From: Crocinitomicaceae bacterium
GTDB lineage: Bacteria; Bacteroidota; Bacteroidia; Flavobacteriales_D; Sanyastnellaceae
DNA: 64,000 nucleotides
Direction: 5' to 3'
NCBI GenBank assembly: GCA_002722795.1
Contig: PBMY01000001.1
Location: 83,330 to 147,329, forward strand
Made by a program: the position numbers and the translations under genes. This document shows positions 28,273 through 36,666 of the stretch, piece by piece (within the stretch, counting starts at the first letter, position 1; every line of letters begins with the position of its first letter). Below the pieces are notes generated by a model. That model was not told the DNA's origin. It did no database searches and worked only from the letters and a program-made list of their open reading frames with translations.

Positions 28273-29406
28273 ATGGCTAGCACTCACGTTACAACATTAA
28301 CTCTTGACCTTTCTAGAATTAGAGAGAACATCAGCGTTGTTAGAAATCACCTTAAAAACAACGGTGACGTTGAACCTGGTTTAATTGCTGTGATTAAAGG
28401 TTTTGGTTACGGAACTAATGATATAGTATTGGCAAAAGTTTATGCTGAAGAAGGGGTAGATTATTTAGCCGTTGCATATGTTGAGGAGGGGGTTCAGCTT
28501 AGAGAGGCTGGTGTAGAAGGACGCATTATGGTGCTAAATCCTGACCCATCAACGTTTGATAAAGTTGGAGAGTACAAGCTTGAGCCAAGCATGATTTCTC
28601 TAGGTCATTTGGAAGACTTTGTCAATTGGATTGCGCGCAACAATATTTCCGGAGAAGGTTTAGAGCCTATTCACTTAAATGTAAACACCGGAATGCACAG
28701 GTTGGGATTTGGACTAGAAGACATTAAGCTTCTAATACCTCTCCTGAATTCTATTGAGGGATTGAGATTAGGAACCGTTTACACCCATCTTGCCTCTACT
28801 GAAAATCCCGATAACGATTTCAAAACCACATCACAGCTTCTAAGCTTCAAGATGTTCTGCGGTAGTTTGAGGATTGGACTTAAAAACGTAAAGCTCGATA
28901 AATTCAAAACCCATTCCTTAAACTCTTCCGGTGTAGTCCGTTTTCCAAAGCACGGTATGGACTACGTTCGTATTGGATTGATTTTGCTAGGATCTGATCT
29001 ATCTAATAAAGGTTTGGCATTGAGGCCAGCGGTATTCTTCCGCACTCTAGTTACTCAGGTTCAAACCGTACCGCCGGGTCAAGGCGTTGGTTATGGCTAT
29101 GCAGACCCTTCAGAAAACGAACGAGAAATCGCTTGGCTTCCTGTTGGTTATGCTGATGGTTATCCTAGAAGTCTGAGCGATGGTCGAGGGAAAGTGTGGA
29201 TTAATGGCCAAGAAGCGCCCATTGTAGGTCGAGTTTGTATGGATTTAACTGCTGTGGATGTTACTAGCTTAGGAGTACAGGTGGGAGATGAGGCAGAACT
29301 GTTTGGCGACCATATCTCTATTGAAACAGTAAGTGAAGCGGCTGACACCATCCCTTATGAGTTAATCACTAGAGTACATCAAAGGGTAACACGCAGGGTA
29401 GTGTGA
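28273..29406 (+). CDS. alr: Alanine racemase
   Basis: A 377-residue fold-type III PLP enzyme with the catalytic Lys in LIAVIKGFGYG, HLNVNTGMHRLGF, and the second catalytic base Tyr in GVGYGYAD, plus WLPVGYADGYPRSLS. It makes D-alanine for peptidoglycan. It stands alone; in several Bacteroidetes it is fused to MurF. It starts three bases after tdk, so both share a message. Confidence 0.96.
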   Translation: MASTHVTTLTLDLSRIRENISVVRNHLKNNGDVEPGLIAVIKGFGYGTNDIVLAKVYAEEGVDYLAVAYVEEGVQLREAGVEGRIMVLNPDPSTFDKVGEYKLEPSMISLGHLEDFVNWIARNNISGEGLEPIHLNVNTGMHRLGFGLEDIKLLIPLLNSIEGLRLGTVYTHLASTENPDNDFKTTSQLLSFKMFCGSLRIGLKNVKLDKFKTHSLNSSGVVRFPKHGMDYVRIGLILLGSDLSNKGLALRPAVFFRTLVTQVQTVPPGQGVGYGYADPSENEREIAWLPVGYADGYPRSLSDGRGKVWINGQEAPIVGRVCMDLTAVDVTSLGVQVGDEAELFGDHISIETVSEAADTIPYELITRVHQRVTRRVV

Positions 29407-29540
29407 TTTTCTAGTCTTATTAGACGCAAGAAGCGCCACCCACGTTTGGGTAGCGCTTCGGCCTTAACCAATACCCTGAGAGTCGTCTCAAGGGTTAATG
29501 TCGAAATCACGCGACATTGACTTTCTAATCAACATATAAA
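29407..29540 (-). ncRNA. Candidate structured RNA: three hairpins downstream of alr
   Basis: Three inverted repeats lie in a row. On the minus strand: AATGTCG-cgtgattt-CGACATT (perfect 7 bp), CCCTtGAGA-cgac-TCTCAGGG (8 bp with one bulge), and GAAGCGCTACCCA-aacg-TGGGTGGCGCTTC (13 bp with one G-U). The third pairs fully only as minus-strand RNA; on the plus strand it has a C-A mismatch. A minus-strand GTGCAACCTTTTTCAGCTC motif lies upstream near 29545-29570 and resembles an ECF-sigma -35 region. No ORF is seen. It may also act as terminator for alr. Confidence 0.4.
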
Positions 29541-29778
29541 CGACCCTGAGCTGAAAAAGGTTGCACTCAAAATGTTAAAAATATTAACTCTGCCGAAAGT
29601 TGTTGTAAACCCGCGGGGAAGTAGCCTAATCTTAAATTAAATTTTCTAGCTTTTCTTACTCATATAGTAAGGAGCGAGGTGAATTTTACCATCTATAATC
29701 CATGAGCTTGCAGACAACAATAACAAAGCCATATTTTTTAGTCGAGAAGTTGGTTCATAGCGTGAGGTCAGCAGCAAG
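29541..29778. other. Intergenic stretch with degenerate coding traces
   Basis: No intact gene. On the minus strand the GDPD reading frame continues with several stops; a neighbouring frame is open for about 45 codons and ends WIIDGKIHLAPYYMSKKS, which may be the frameshifted continuation or chance. A perfect 6-base inverted repeat (CTTACT/AGTAAG) lies near 29656-29672. Confidence 0.4.
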
Positions 29779-29901
29779 CTAAATGTCTATCTCAACTTTG
29801 TAAACGCCAAGTCCTGTTGCAGCTCTGAGGGCTTCGCGCGAGTTTTCCGGCTACTTTCTAACAAAACCTCTGTTAGCAACTAGCTTGAATTTGTTAGTCA
29901 T
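29779..29901 (-). pseudogene. Remnant of a glycerophosphodiester phosphodiesterase (GDPD) gene
   Basis: The frame starts with an ATG overlapping the hutU stop (TAATG). It reads MTNKFKLVANRGFVRK, stop, PENSREALRAATGLGVYKVEIDI, stop. This lines up with the GDPD N-terminus: ...AHRG...PENT..A...A...G...vEiDv. The catalytic His of HRG is Asn here, and both TAG stops sit where the family has other residues (one base change each from Tyr and Gln codons). Further stops follow. It is therefore a decayed gene that was once coupled to hutU. Too short for the ORF track. Confidence 0.7.
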
Positions 29902-31910
29902 TAATTGAGTGATCTTTTTATTAGGTCTTCATCTGTGTGTCTTGGCATTGTAACCTTTAGCTTCGGTTCTGACTGCATAGCTCTTTCAATTGCCCACTCA
30001 GACCCAGTGTTTCTAGCCCAGCTCCTTCTCGCAATTCCATTATTCACATCAAAGTGAAGCATCGCCTTGAGCCTTCTCTCTGCATCTTGACTTCCATCTA
30101 TAAACATGCCAAATCCTCCGTTTATCACCTCGCCCCAACCCACTCCTCCTCCATTGTGAATAGAAATCCAAGTAGCACCCCTAAAGCCATCGCCAATTAC
30201 GTTATGAATCGCCATATCTGCTGTAAATGCAGAGCCGTCATAAATGTTTGACGTCTCTCTGTATGGCGAATCCGTTCCGCTTACGTCGTGATGATCGCGA
30301 CCAAGCACAATGCCTGAGCTTATTTGACCTGATGAGATGGCGTCGTTGAATGCCCTAGCAATTCTCATTCGACCTTCGGCGTCTGCGTACAATATCCTCG
30401 CCTGAGATCCTACTACCAATCGGTTTTCTTCTGCGCCTTTAATCCATTGAATATTATCCTTTATCTGTTGTTTAATTTCCTTTGGTGCCGTTTGCATCAT
30501 TTCTTCTAAAACCTTGCAAGCAAGCGCGTCTGTTTTGGCCAAGTCATCTGGATCTCCGCTCGTGCAAACCCATCTAAACGGACCAAACCCATAGTCAAAA
30601 CACATCGGGCCCATTATGTCTTGGACATAGCTTGGATATCTAAAGTTAATGCCGTCATCCGCCATTATTTCTGCTCCAGCACGACTTGCTTCTAAAAGGA
30701 ATGCATTACCATAATCGAAGAAATAAGTTCCTTTAGCGGTGTGACTATTTACTGCAGCAGCGTGGCGTCTTAATGTGTCTTGTACAAGGTCGCGAAATCT
30801 GCCTGGTTCTTCAGCCATCAATCTATTTGATTCTTCAAAACTTACTCCAACGGGGTAATATCCTCCAGCCCAAGGGTTGTGAAGCGAGGTTTGGTCTGAT
30901 CCTAAATCAATATAGATTCCTGCCTTATCAAATTCTTCCCAAACATTAACAATGTTACCTAGGTAAGCGTATGACACAGCTTCCTTTTTTTCTACAGAAT
31001 CCTTTACTCTATTCTTGAGCTCATCCATGTCGGTTACAACATAATCTACCCAACCTTGTGAGTGACGTTTGTAGGCCGCTTCTGAACTAACTTCTGCACA
31101 TACAGTTACGCATCCCGCTATATTTCCGGCCTTGGTTTGAGCTCCGCTCATTCCGCCAAGTCCTGATGTGACAAATAATTTTCCTGCTAAGGTTCCGTCT
31201 CCCCCTAGTTTTCTTCCAGCGTTAAGAACTGTGATTGTTGTGCCGTGCACTATGCCTTGTGGACCAATGTACATGTAAGAGCCTGCTGTCATTTGGCCAA
31301 ATTGGCTAACGCCAAGTGCGTTCATCCTCTCCCAATCATCTTGGGAACTGTGGTTGGGTATTACCATTCCGTTTGTTACAACAACTCTCGGAGCTTCGGG
31401 GTGAGAAGGGAACAAACCCATTGGGTGGCCAGAGTACATTGAGAGGGTTTGGTCTTCACCCATCTTACTCAAATACTTCATCGTAAGTCTATACTGAGCC
31501 CAGTTTGAAAAAACCGCTCCGTTACCTCCGTATGTGATGAGCTCCTCTGGATGTTGGGCTACAGCGTGATCCAAGTTGTTCTGAATCATTAGCATAATTG
31601 CTGCTGCTTGCTTACACTTTGCTGGATACCAATCTATGGGTCTCGCTTTTATTTCGCCTTCTGGCATAAACCGATACATATATATTCGGCCATAATCCGC
31701 TAACTCTTGGGCAAATTCTGGCGCTAGAGTTTCATGTTGTTCCTCCGGAAAATATCTCAATGCGTTTTTAAGAGCAAGCTCTTTTTCAGCAGGAGAAAGA
31801 ATGTCCTTCCTCACTGGAGCGTGAGGAACTTCGGGGTTTGGCTTCTTCGGAGAAGGTAGCTTTGATGGAATCCCTTCTGTAATCGTATTGCGGAAATGCT
31901 CTATGTCCAT
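29901..31910 (-). CDS. hutU: Urocanate hydratase (urocanase)
   Basis: A 669-residue protein with the urocanase blocks LITYGGNGAVFSNWAQY, YSGHPMGLFPSHPEAPRVVVTNGMVIP, GSYMYIGPQGIVHGTTITVLNAGR and LGRDHHDVSGTDSPYRETSNIYDGSAFTADMAIHNVIGD with conserved active-site and NAD-contact residues. It is the longer form usual in Bacteroidetes. It converts urocanate to imidazolone propionate in histidine breakdown. No other hut genes are nearby. The ATG at 31910 is chosen; a GTG at 31916 overlapping the DUF5522 stop is an alternative. Confidence 0.95.
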   Translation of the reverse strand: MDIEHFRNTITEGIPSKLPSPKKPNPEVPHAPVRKDILSPAEKELALKNALRYFPEEQHETLAPEFAQELADYGRIYMYRFMPEGEIKARPIDWYPAKCKQAAAIMLMIQNNLDHAVAQHPEELITYGGNGAVFSNWAQYRLTMKYLSKMGEDQTLSMYSGHPMGLFPSHPEAPRVVVTNGMVIPNHSSQDDWERMNALGVSQFGQMTAGSYMYIGPQGIVHGTTITVLNAGRKLGGDGTLAGKLFVTSGLGGMSGAQTKAGNIAGCVTVCAEVSSEAAYKRHSQGWVDYVVTDMDELKNRVKDSVEKKEAVSYAYLGNIVNVWEEFDKAGIYIDLGSDQTSLHNPWAGGYYPVGVSFEESNRLMAEEPGRFRDLVQDTLRRHAAAVNSHTAKGTYFFDYGNAFLLEASRAGAEIMADDGINFRYPSYVQDIMGPMCFDYGFGPFRWVCTSGDPDDLAKTDALACKVLEEMMQTAPKEIKQQIKDNIQWIKGAEENRLVVGSQARILYADAEGRMRIARAFNDAISSGQISSGIVLGRDHHDVSGTDSPYRETSNIYDGSAFTADMAIHNVIGDGFRGATWISIHNGGGVGWGEVINGGFGMFIDGSQDAERRLKAMLHFDVNNGIARRSWARNTGSEWAIERAMQSEPKLKVTMPRHTDEDLIKRSLN

Positions 31911-31915
31911 TTGCA

Positions 31916-32077
31916 CTAAACTTTTCGAATAGTTCCTGTTTTTTTGTCAAATCCATAGGGGCAGTGCTTGCAACCTCTCTGACAACAGCAACCTCTTTTT
32001 AAATGATGTTTTTCTGTAAATATGATGAAACCCTCGTCCGTGGTGTAATAGTCCTCCGGTTCTAAGTTTTTTCCCAT
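31916..32077 (-). CDS. DUF5522 small cysteine-rich protein
   Basis: A 53-residue protein missed by the ORF track. It reads MGKNLEPEDYYTTDEGFIIFTEKHHLKRGCCCQRGCKHCPYGFDKKTGTIRKV. The pattern FTEKxHLKRGxCCxxGCKHCPYG is the DUF5522 signature; five cysteines in RGCCCQRGCKHC suggest metal binding. It is directly upstream of hutU, whose possible GTG start overlaps its TAG stop. A TACCTTTG box ends five bases before its ATG. Confidence 0.85.
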   Translation of the reverse strand: MGKNLEPEDYYTTDEGFIIFTEKHHLKRGCCCQRGCKHCPYGFDKKTGTIRKV

Positions 32078-32082
32078 CGATG

Positions 32083-32107
32083 CAAAGGTAGTATTTCACT
32101 ACCTTTG
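32083..32107. promoter_or_regulatory. Divergent promoter palindrome between DUF5522-hutU and the PurF-like gene
   Basis: AAAGGTAGT-atttc-ACTACCTTT is a perfect 9-base inverted repeat. Each arm holds an exact TACCTTTG -7 box, one reading left (32090-32083) and one reading right (32100-32107). On the minus strand a TTG lies 22 bases upstream of the box. The left transcript would begin at the DUF5522 ATG; the right one about 15 bases before the PurF-like ATG. Confidence 0.6.
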
Positions 32108-32128
32108 ATGCTCAATTATTACATCTTA

Positions 32129-34021
32129 ATGAGCGACTTCTTAACGCACGAATGCGGCATTGCGCTTTTAAGGCTTAAAAAGCCTCTTCAATACTACATT
32201 AACAAGTATGGGACGGCGTTCTACGCGCTCAACAAGATGTACCTCCTTATGGAGAAGCAACACAATCGCGGACAAGATGGCGCGGGCATTGCAAACATTA
32301 AGCTAGACGTAAGCCCAGGCAAAAGATACATATCACGAATGAGGTCTGTGGACAATAAGCCTATTCAAGATACTTTTGGCAAAATCATGGGTCGTTTTAA
32401 GCACTTAAGTGCCGATCAATTGAACGATGCAGATTTCCTACAGCAGAATTTTGCTTTCACAGGTGAGCTTTCACTTGGGCATCTCAGGTATGGGACTTAT
32501 GGGAAGAACGACATCGAAAACTGTCACCCATTCTTAAGGCAAAACAATTGGCGTACTAGAAATCTAGTCGTTGCTGGGAACTTCAATATGACAAATGTAG
32601 ACGAGTTATTTGACGTTTTAATCGAGATCGGTCAGCACCCAAAGCAAAAGTCAGACACGGTTACTGTGTTAGAAAAAATGGGACACTACCTAGACGTAGA
32701 AAACCAAAAAAGATTCGACGCTTTAAAAGCTGAAGGCCTAGACAACAGATCTATTTCTGAAAAAATTGCTGACACACTAGATCTAGGAGGGGTTCTTCGT
32801 TCATCTGCTTCTGACTTTGACGGGGGTTATGCAATGTGCGGACTACTCGGTCATGGTGACGCTTTCGTTCTCAGAGATCCAAACGGAATTAGACCTGCCT
32901 ACTGGTATGAAGACGATGAAATAGTCGTTGCCTCTAGCGAGAGGCCTGTAATACAAACTGCTTTCAATGTAAAAGCAGAAAAAGTAGTTGAGGTCAGTCC
33001 TGGTCATGCGCTAATTATACGTCGTAACGGTTCTACTAAGCTTGAAAAAGTAATTGAGCCTAGAGAAAGAACTGCTTGTAGTTTTGAGCGCATTTACTTC
33101 AGTAGAGGCAACGATAAAGATATTTACGAGGAGCGAAAAGCTTTAGGTGAAGGTGTTGTTCCACAGGTGTTAGAAGCTGTTGAGCACGATTTAGACAACA
33201 CTGTTGTAAGCTTCATCCCAAACACAGCTGAGGTTTGCTTTTATGGTTTGATTAAAGGCCTTGAAGACAAGCTAAATAGATCTAAAATCGAAAGAATTAA
33301 AGGCCTTGGTTCAAACCCTTCTTCAGAAGACATTGAAAGCATCCTTAGCGAGAAAGCTCGAGCCGAAAAAGTAACAATCAAGGATGCTAAACTTAGAACT
33401 TTCATTAGCGAGGACAAAACTAGAGATGATCTTGTAGCTCACGTATACGATATTGCATACGGCACAATAAAGCCTGGGGTAGACAACCTTGTTGTTATCG
33501 ATGATAGCATCGTCAGAGGAACTACTTTGAAGAAATCCATCTTAAAGATTTTAGATAGATTAAGCCCTAAGAGAATTGTTGTAGCTTCTAGCGCTCCTCA
33601 GATTCGCTACCCAGATTGCTATGGTATTGATATGGCAAAAATGGGTGACTTTATCGCATTCCAAGCTGCAATTGCACTTTTAGTAGAAAAAGGAATGGGG
33701 CACATTTTAGATGAAACTTACGAGGCATGCTTAAAAGAGCTTGAGAAGCCGCTTGCTGAGATTCAGAACCCTGTTACTGCAATATACGAACCTTTCTCTG
33801 CTAATGAGGTCTCTGACAAAATATCTGAGCTACTTACACCAGAAGGCATGGTGGCTGAGGTAAAAATCATTTTCCAAAGCATTGAAGGGCTACATAAAGC
33901 ATGTCCGGATCATACCGGTGATTGGTACTTTACTGGCAATTACCCAACTCCAGGTGGACGAAGAGTAGTAAATAAAGCATTCGTTTACTTTATGGAAGGT
34001 TGTACAGAAAGAGCTTATTAA
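32129..34021 (+). CDS. Amidophosphoribosyltransferase-like protein, long Bacteroidetes form
   Basis: A 630-residue protein with an N-terminal class II glutamine amidotransferase domain: the nucleophile Cys is in THECGIALL at residue 9, so a short propeptide must be removed; RGQDGAGIANIKL and GHLRYGTYGKNDIENCHPF follow. The C-terminal half is a phosphoribosyltransferase with the PRPP motif VVIDDSIVRGTT. About 100 residues are inserted relative to PurF. The start is at MSDFLTHECG; the ORF-track start is eight residues upstream. It may be PurF itself or a paralogue; the genome-wide count would tell. Confidence 0.85.
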   Translation: MSDFLTHECGIALLRLKKPLQYYINKYGTAFYALNKMYLLMEKQHNRGQDGAGIANIKLDVSPGKRYISRMRSVDNKPIQDTFGKIMGRFKHLSADQLNDADFLQQNFAFTGELSLGHLRYGTYGKNDIENCHPFLRQNNWRTRNLVVAGNFNMTNVDELFDVLIEIGQHPKQKSDTVTVLEKMGHYLDVENQKRFDALKAEGLDNRSISEKIADTLDLGGVLRSSASDFDGGYAMCGLLGHGDAFVLRDPNGIRPAYWYEDDEIVVASSERPVIQTAFNVKAEKVVEVSPGHALIIRRNGSTKLEKVIEPRERTACSFERIYFSRGNDKDIYEERKALGEGVVPQVLEAVEHDLDNTVVSFIPNTAEVCFYGLIKGLEDKLNRSKIERIKGLGSNPSSEDIESILSEKARAEKVTIKDAKLRTFISEDKTRDDLVAHVYDIAYGTIKPGVDNLVVIDDSIVRGTTLKKSILKILDRLSPKRIVVASSAPQIRYPDCYGIDMAKMGDFIAFQAAIALLVEKGMGHILDETYEACLKELEKPLAEIQNPVTAIYEPFSANEVSDKISELLTPEGMVAEVKIIFQSIEGLHKACPDHTGDWYFTGNYPTPGGRRVVNKAFVYFMEGCTERAY

Positions 34022-34022
34022 G

Positions 34023-34997
34023 CTATTCAACGATTAACTGCTCTGAGGCCACTTCATGGCCATTAGTAAAACTAATCGTGTACACTCCAGGCGGCCAGTC
34101 ACTAACGTCAAACTGAGTAAACGTCATGCCTGGGAAAGTTTTGATTTTTTCGACTTCACGTCCATCGGCAGCGTATGCAACAATTGATTCTGCTCCATGC
34201 GCCCATCTTAGCATAACTTTATTTGATGCGGGGTTTGGATACAGGACAAAAATATCAAGCTCTACAGCTTCAGTACTTGTGTCAGAATAATTCTGAAGAT
34301 ATTCTAAAACATTGATCTCCATCTCTCCAAGTCCTTTGCCAATTATCATGTCTGTATGAACAACCACAGGTGATACTAATCCGTTTTGAAAGAACTGCAC
34401 TTGATCTATTACGTATTGAGTAACTCCTGCTATTGTGCTGTCGGTTATGGTTCTGTGGACTCTAATTCTACACGCGTCATCATACACTGTTTCGTTAGGC
34501 ATATTTATGGTTCCATAGCCATCAAAAGCCGCGGTAGAATAGATTGATCTGAACGTTTCCATTCCAGTAATGAACAAAACATTTTCTGTGCTGTCTTCAT
34601 GTGTGTCACCATAACTAAATGGGTAAGGGTAGAATTGTTCGGAATCAGTATATGGGTAGCTCGCCCCGTTTTCTACTCCACCAAAATATTCATACATGTC
34701 AGGCCCGAAGTTGTAATAGTATTGTCCTCCTGCAATTTCCCAAATCCATTCGGCATGGGGGTAATCGTCTTCAAATAATGAAGGAGAAGAGGTGACAAAC
34801 TGGCCGTTGAAATTTTGCCCAAACCCTAAGCTAGTGTAATCCCATACCATATTTTCTCCTGCCTCACCCGGTGCAACTGTGTCAGTTGATGTAATTGTAA
34901 AGATGTCGCCCGAAAGTATAAAAGGAGCATCTATGGTTTGAGCTAAAGAAACTATCGCTTTTAGAATAACGGCAGCTAAGAGAAAAAATCTATTCAT
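34023..34997 (-). CDS. Secreted protein with T9SS type A sorting domain
   Basis: A 324-residue protein with a signal peptide (ending SLAQT, about residue 20), a central region of unknown fold with many Tyr and aromatic residues, and a C-terminal sorting domain: FVLYPNPASNKVMLRW ... VYTISFTNGHEVASEQLIVE. It is exported by the type IX system and probably anchored to the cell surface. The cargo domain is not one I recognise. A TATCTTTA box lies 15 bases before the ATG. Confidence 0.85.
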   Translation of the reverse strand: MNRFFLLAAVILKAIVSLAQTIDAPFILSGDIFTITSTDTVAPGEAGENMVWDYTSLGFGQNFNGQFVTSSPSLFEDDYPHAEWIWEIAGGQYYYNFGPDMYEYFGGVENGASYPYTDSEQFYPYPFSYGDTHEDSTENVLFITGMETFRSIYSTAAFDGYGTINMPNETVYDDACRIRVHRTITDSTIAGVTQYVIDQVQFFQNGLVSPVVVHTDMIIGKGLGEMEINVLEYLQNYSDTSTEAVELDIFVLYPNPASNKVMLRWAHGAESIVAYAADGREVEKIKTFPGMTFTQFDVSDWPPGVYTISFTNGHEVASEQLIVE

Positions 34998-35039
34998 GGT
35001 TTTGAGCTTCCTTAAAGATAGAAATTCTACAACTTCACT

Positions 35040-35180
35040 CTAAATTTCTATCCAATTCTCAGACTCATCGTCTTCATATAAAATGAAATTGAAGTTTTTG
35101 TTCGAACCCTCATTTATGACTAATTGAGATTGCAAGTTCGTTGAGAAAATCACTAAAAGTATGATTACAAGCTTTTTCAC
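35040..35180 (-). pseudogene. Truncated lamin-tail-domain secreted protein (N-terminal remnant)
   Basis: A GTG-started frame of 46 codons reads MKKLVIILLVIFSTNLQSQ, a signal peptide, then LVINEGSNKNFNFILYEDDESENWIEI and a TAG. LVINEGSNKN...DE.GE..DWIEI is the opening of lamin-tail domains in secreted Bacteroidetes proteins, where WIEI is followed by Y-N. Here the Tyr codon position is TAG and the rest of the domain is missing. The frame continues after TAG, in register and without another stop, into the T9SS gene at 34997. Too short for the ORF track. Confidence 0.65.
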
Positions 35181-35218
35181 GGGTTGTTAAAGTAGAAAAT
35201 AATTTCTAGTTTCAACAA

Positions 35219-35803
35219 ATGTTTAGCGATGTGCGCGAAAAACTGATTTGGGGGGTTGGATGTTTGACCGCTTGTGCGGGACTGTATTTGGTGACAAACC
35301 ACTTGACAGACGGTTTCAATGATAGAGCCCAAATGTATTTTCAATGGGAACTCGAAATCCCTTTAATTCCAGGTTTTATCCTTCTGTACACTTCGTTTTA
35401 TTTCCTGTTATTGCTAGGGTTTTGGACTTGTAAAACAAAGGTGGATTTACAGAATTTATCAGTCCAAATGGTTGTTTGCGCCATTATCGCAGCCTTTGTG
35501 TTCGTCGCTTCCCCTGCTGAGTTGGGTTATACACGATCTGAGGAAACTGGGTTGTTTAAGCCTATTTATGACTTGCTGTTTTCTCTTGATAAGCCTACGA
35601 ATTTATACCCATCTCTACACATTGCTTTTTCATACGTGGCGACTTGGTTTGTTTTGGGTCAAACGCGACGAGTAATTTTTAAGCTGTTTTTTTTGATTTG
35701 GTTCGTGGGGATTTGTTGCTCTGTTATTCTTGTTCACCAACATCATCTGTTTGATGTCGTCACTGGGCTCGTGTTGGGGGTGGTGGGCAAGAAGGTTGGG
35801 TAG
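35219..35803 (+). CDS. PAP2-family membrane phosphatase
   Basis: A 194-residue membrane protein with about five transmembrane segments. The motif YPSLHIAFS corresponds to the PSGH motif and HQHHLFDVVTG to the SRxxxxxHxxxDV motif of the PAP2 superfamily, in the variant found in inositol-phosphotransferase-like proteins. It probably acts on a lipid phosphate at the membrane; substrate unknown. The CDS is on its own, divergent to the lamin-tail remnant. Confidence 0.8.
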   Translation: MFSDVREKLIWGVGCLTACAGLYLVTNHLTDGFNDRAQMYFQWELEIPLIPGFILLYTSFYFLLLLGFWTCKTKVDLQNLSVQMVVCAIIAAFVFVASPAELGYTRSEETGLFKPIYDLLFSLDKPTNLYPSLHIAFSYVATWFVLGQTRRVIFKLFFLIWFVGICCSVILVHQHHLFDVVTGLVLGVVGKKVG

Positions 35804-36273
35804 AAGGTTGATTAAAGTGCGAGTGCTCATGGAGTAGTGGGTGTAAAAATCCGCTTATGCCGCTTTTTTAACCTAACACTACCTGCCTCAAACTCTTTTT
35901 ATAAAAATATCTATGAGCTCTTCGCTTTAAAGGAGAGGTTGATATACATCAATGTATATTGAGTAGTGAAGGCATTGGCTTAGCAATCGATTGAGATTAA
36001 GCCACATTAGACATATATATGAATAGAACTACAGCAATTGTGAGCGGCTTGCTTGTCAATTTCTATTGATAATAACAATAGAATACAATAGACTTGTTCT
36101 TTTTGACTTGAAAATCATTGAAAACAACCGTCAAATACAGGTGTTATTCAAAGACGCACAAGTGCTTTCAGTGATTATTGACAAGGCAGGTTTGTTAGTT
36201 TTAGAATACTAAGAAATCCCCCCGAACCGCACACATCAAAAACAACTTCTACTTTTTGACCCGGGATTAAAAT
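35804..36273. other. AT-rich intergenic region without a recognisable gene
   Basis: About 470 bases. An 8-base inverted repeat ATATACAT-ca-ATGTATAT lies near 35952-35969. From about 36025 to 36210 one plus frame is open for roughly 59 codons without ATG (ending DKAGLLVLEY) but matches nothing I know. No tRNA, terminator or intact ORF was seen. The stretch looks like decayed sequence. Confidence 0.5.
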
Positions 36274-36666
36274 TTATGGCAACCAACTGCTATCTGAATT
36301 CGAGCTTTCAAACTTGTTAATCTCAGCCTTGTATCTTATTCCTAATTCGTCTTGGAAAAAAATATACGTTCTAGTCTTTTCCCAATCTGGATAATTCAAA
36401 ATATATAACGTATCTCGTTCTTGTTGAGAGCAATCAAATTTAAATACATTAAAATCAAAAGAATGCCAAGAAGCCTGACGAAAAGGTGGTGGTTTAGGTA
36501 AGTAATCTTCATATGATTTAATACTATCACGCGTCACCATTTGATTTTTTAGTTCTTGGATTTCATCACAACAATTTTCTGTAGAACAAGAAAAGAAAAG
36601 AAAATGAAATGTTATCCAAATGAACAAAAATCTCTTTTCATTAAGTTTAAAAACAGGCATTTTCAA
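36274..36666 (-). CDS. Unrecognised small lipoprotein
   Basis: A 130-residue protein whose first 28 residues form a basic-hydrophobic signal (KRFLFIWITFHFLFFSC) with a lipobox-like FFSC, followed by STENCCDEIQELKNQM, a short helical region, and a polar domain with YILNYPDWEKTRTYIFFQDELGIRYKAEI. No family recognised. It is AT-rich and isolated between two gene-poor stretches, so acquired DNA is possible. Confidence 0.6.
   Translation of the reverse strand: MKMPVFKLNEKRFLFIWITFHFLFFSCSTENCCDEIQELKNQMVTRDSIKSYEDYLPKPPPFRQASWHSFDFNVFKFDCSQQERDTLYILNYPDWEKTRTYIFFQDELGIRYKAEINKFESSNSDSSWLP

Noticed and set aside
36025-36210. Open frame of about 59 codons ending DKAGLLVLEY
   Set aside because: No start codon, no family match that I recognise; in AT-rich DNA such a length can arise by chance.
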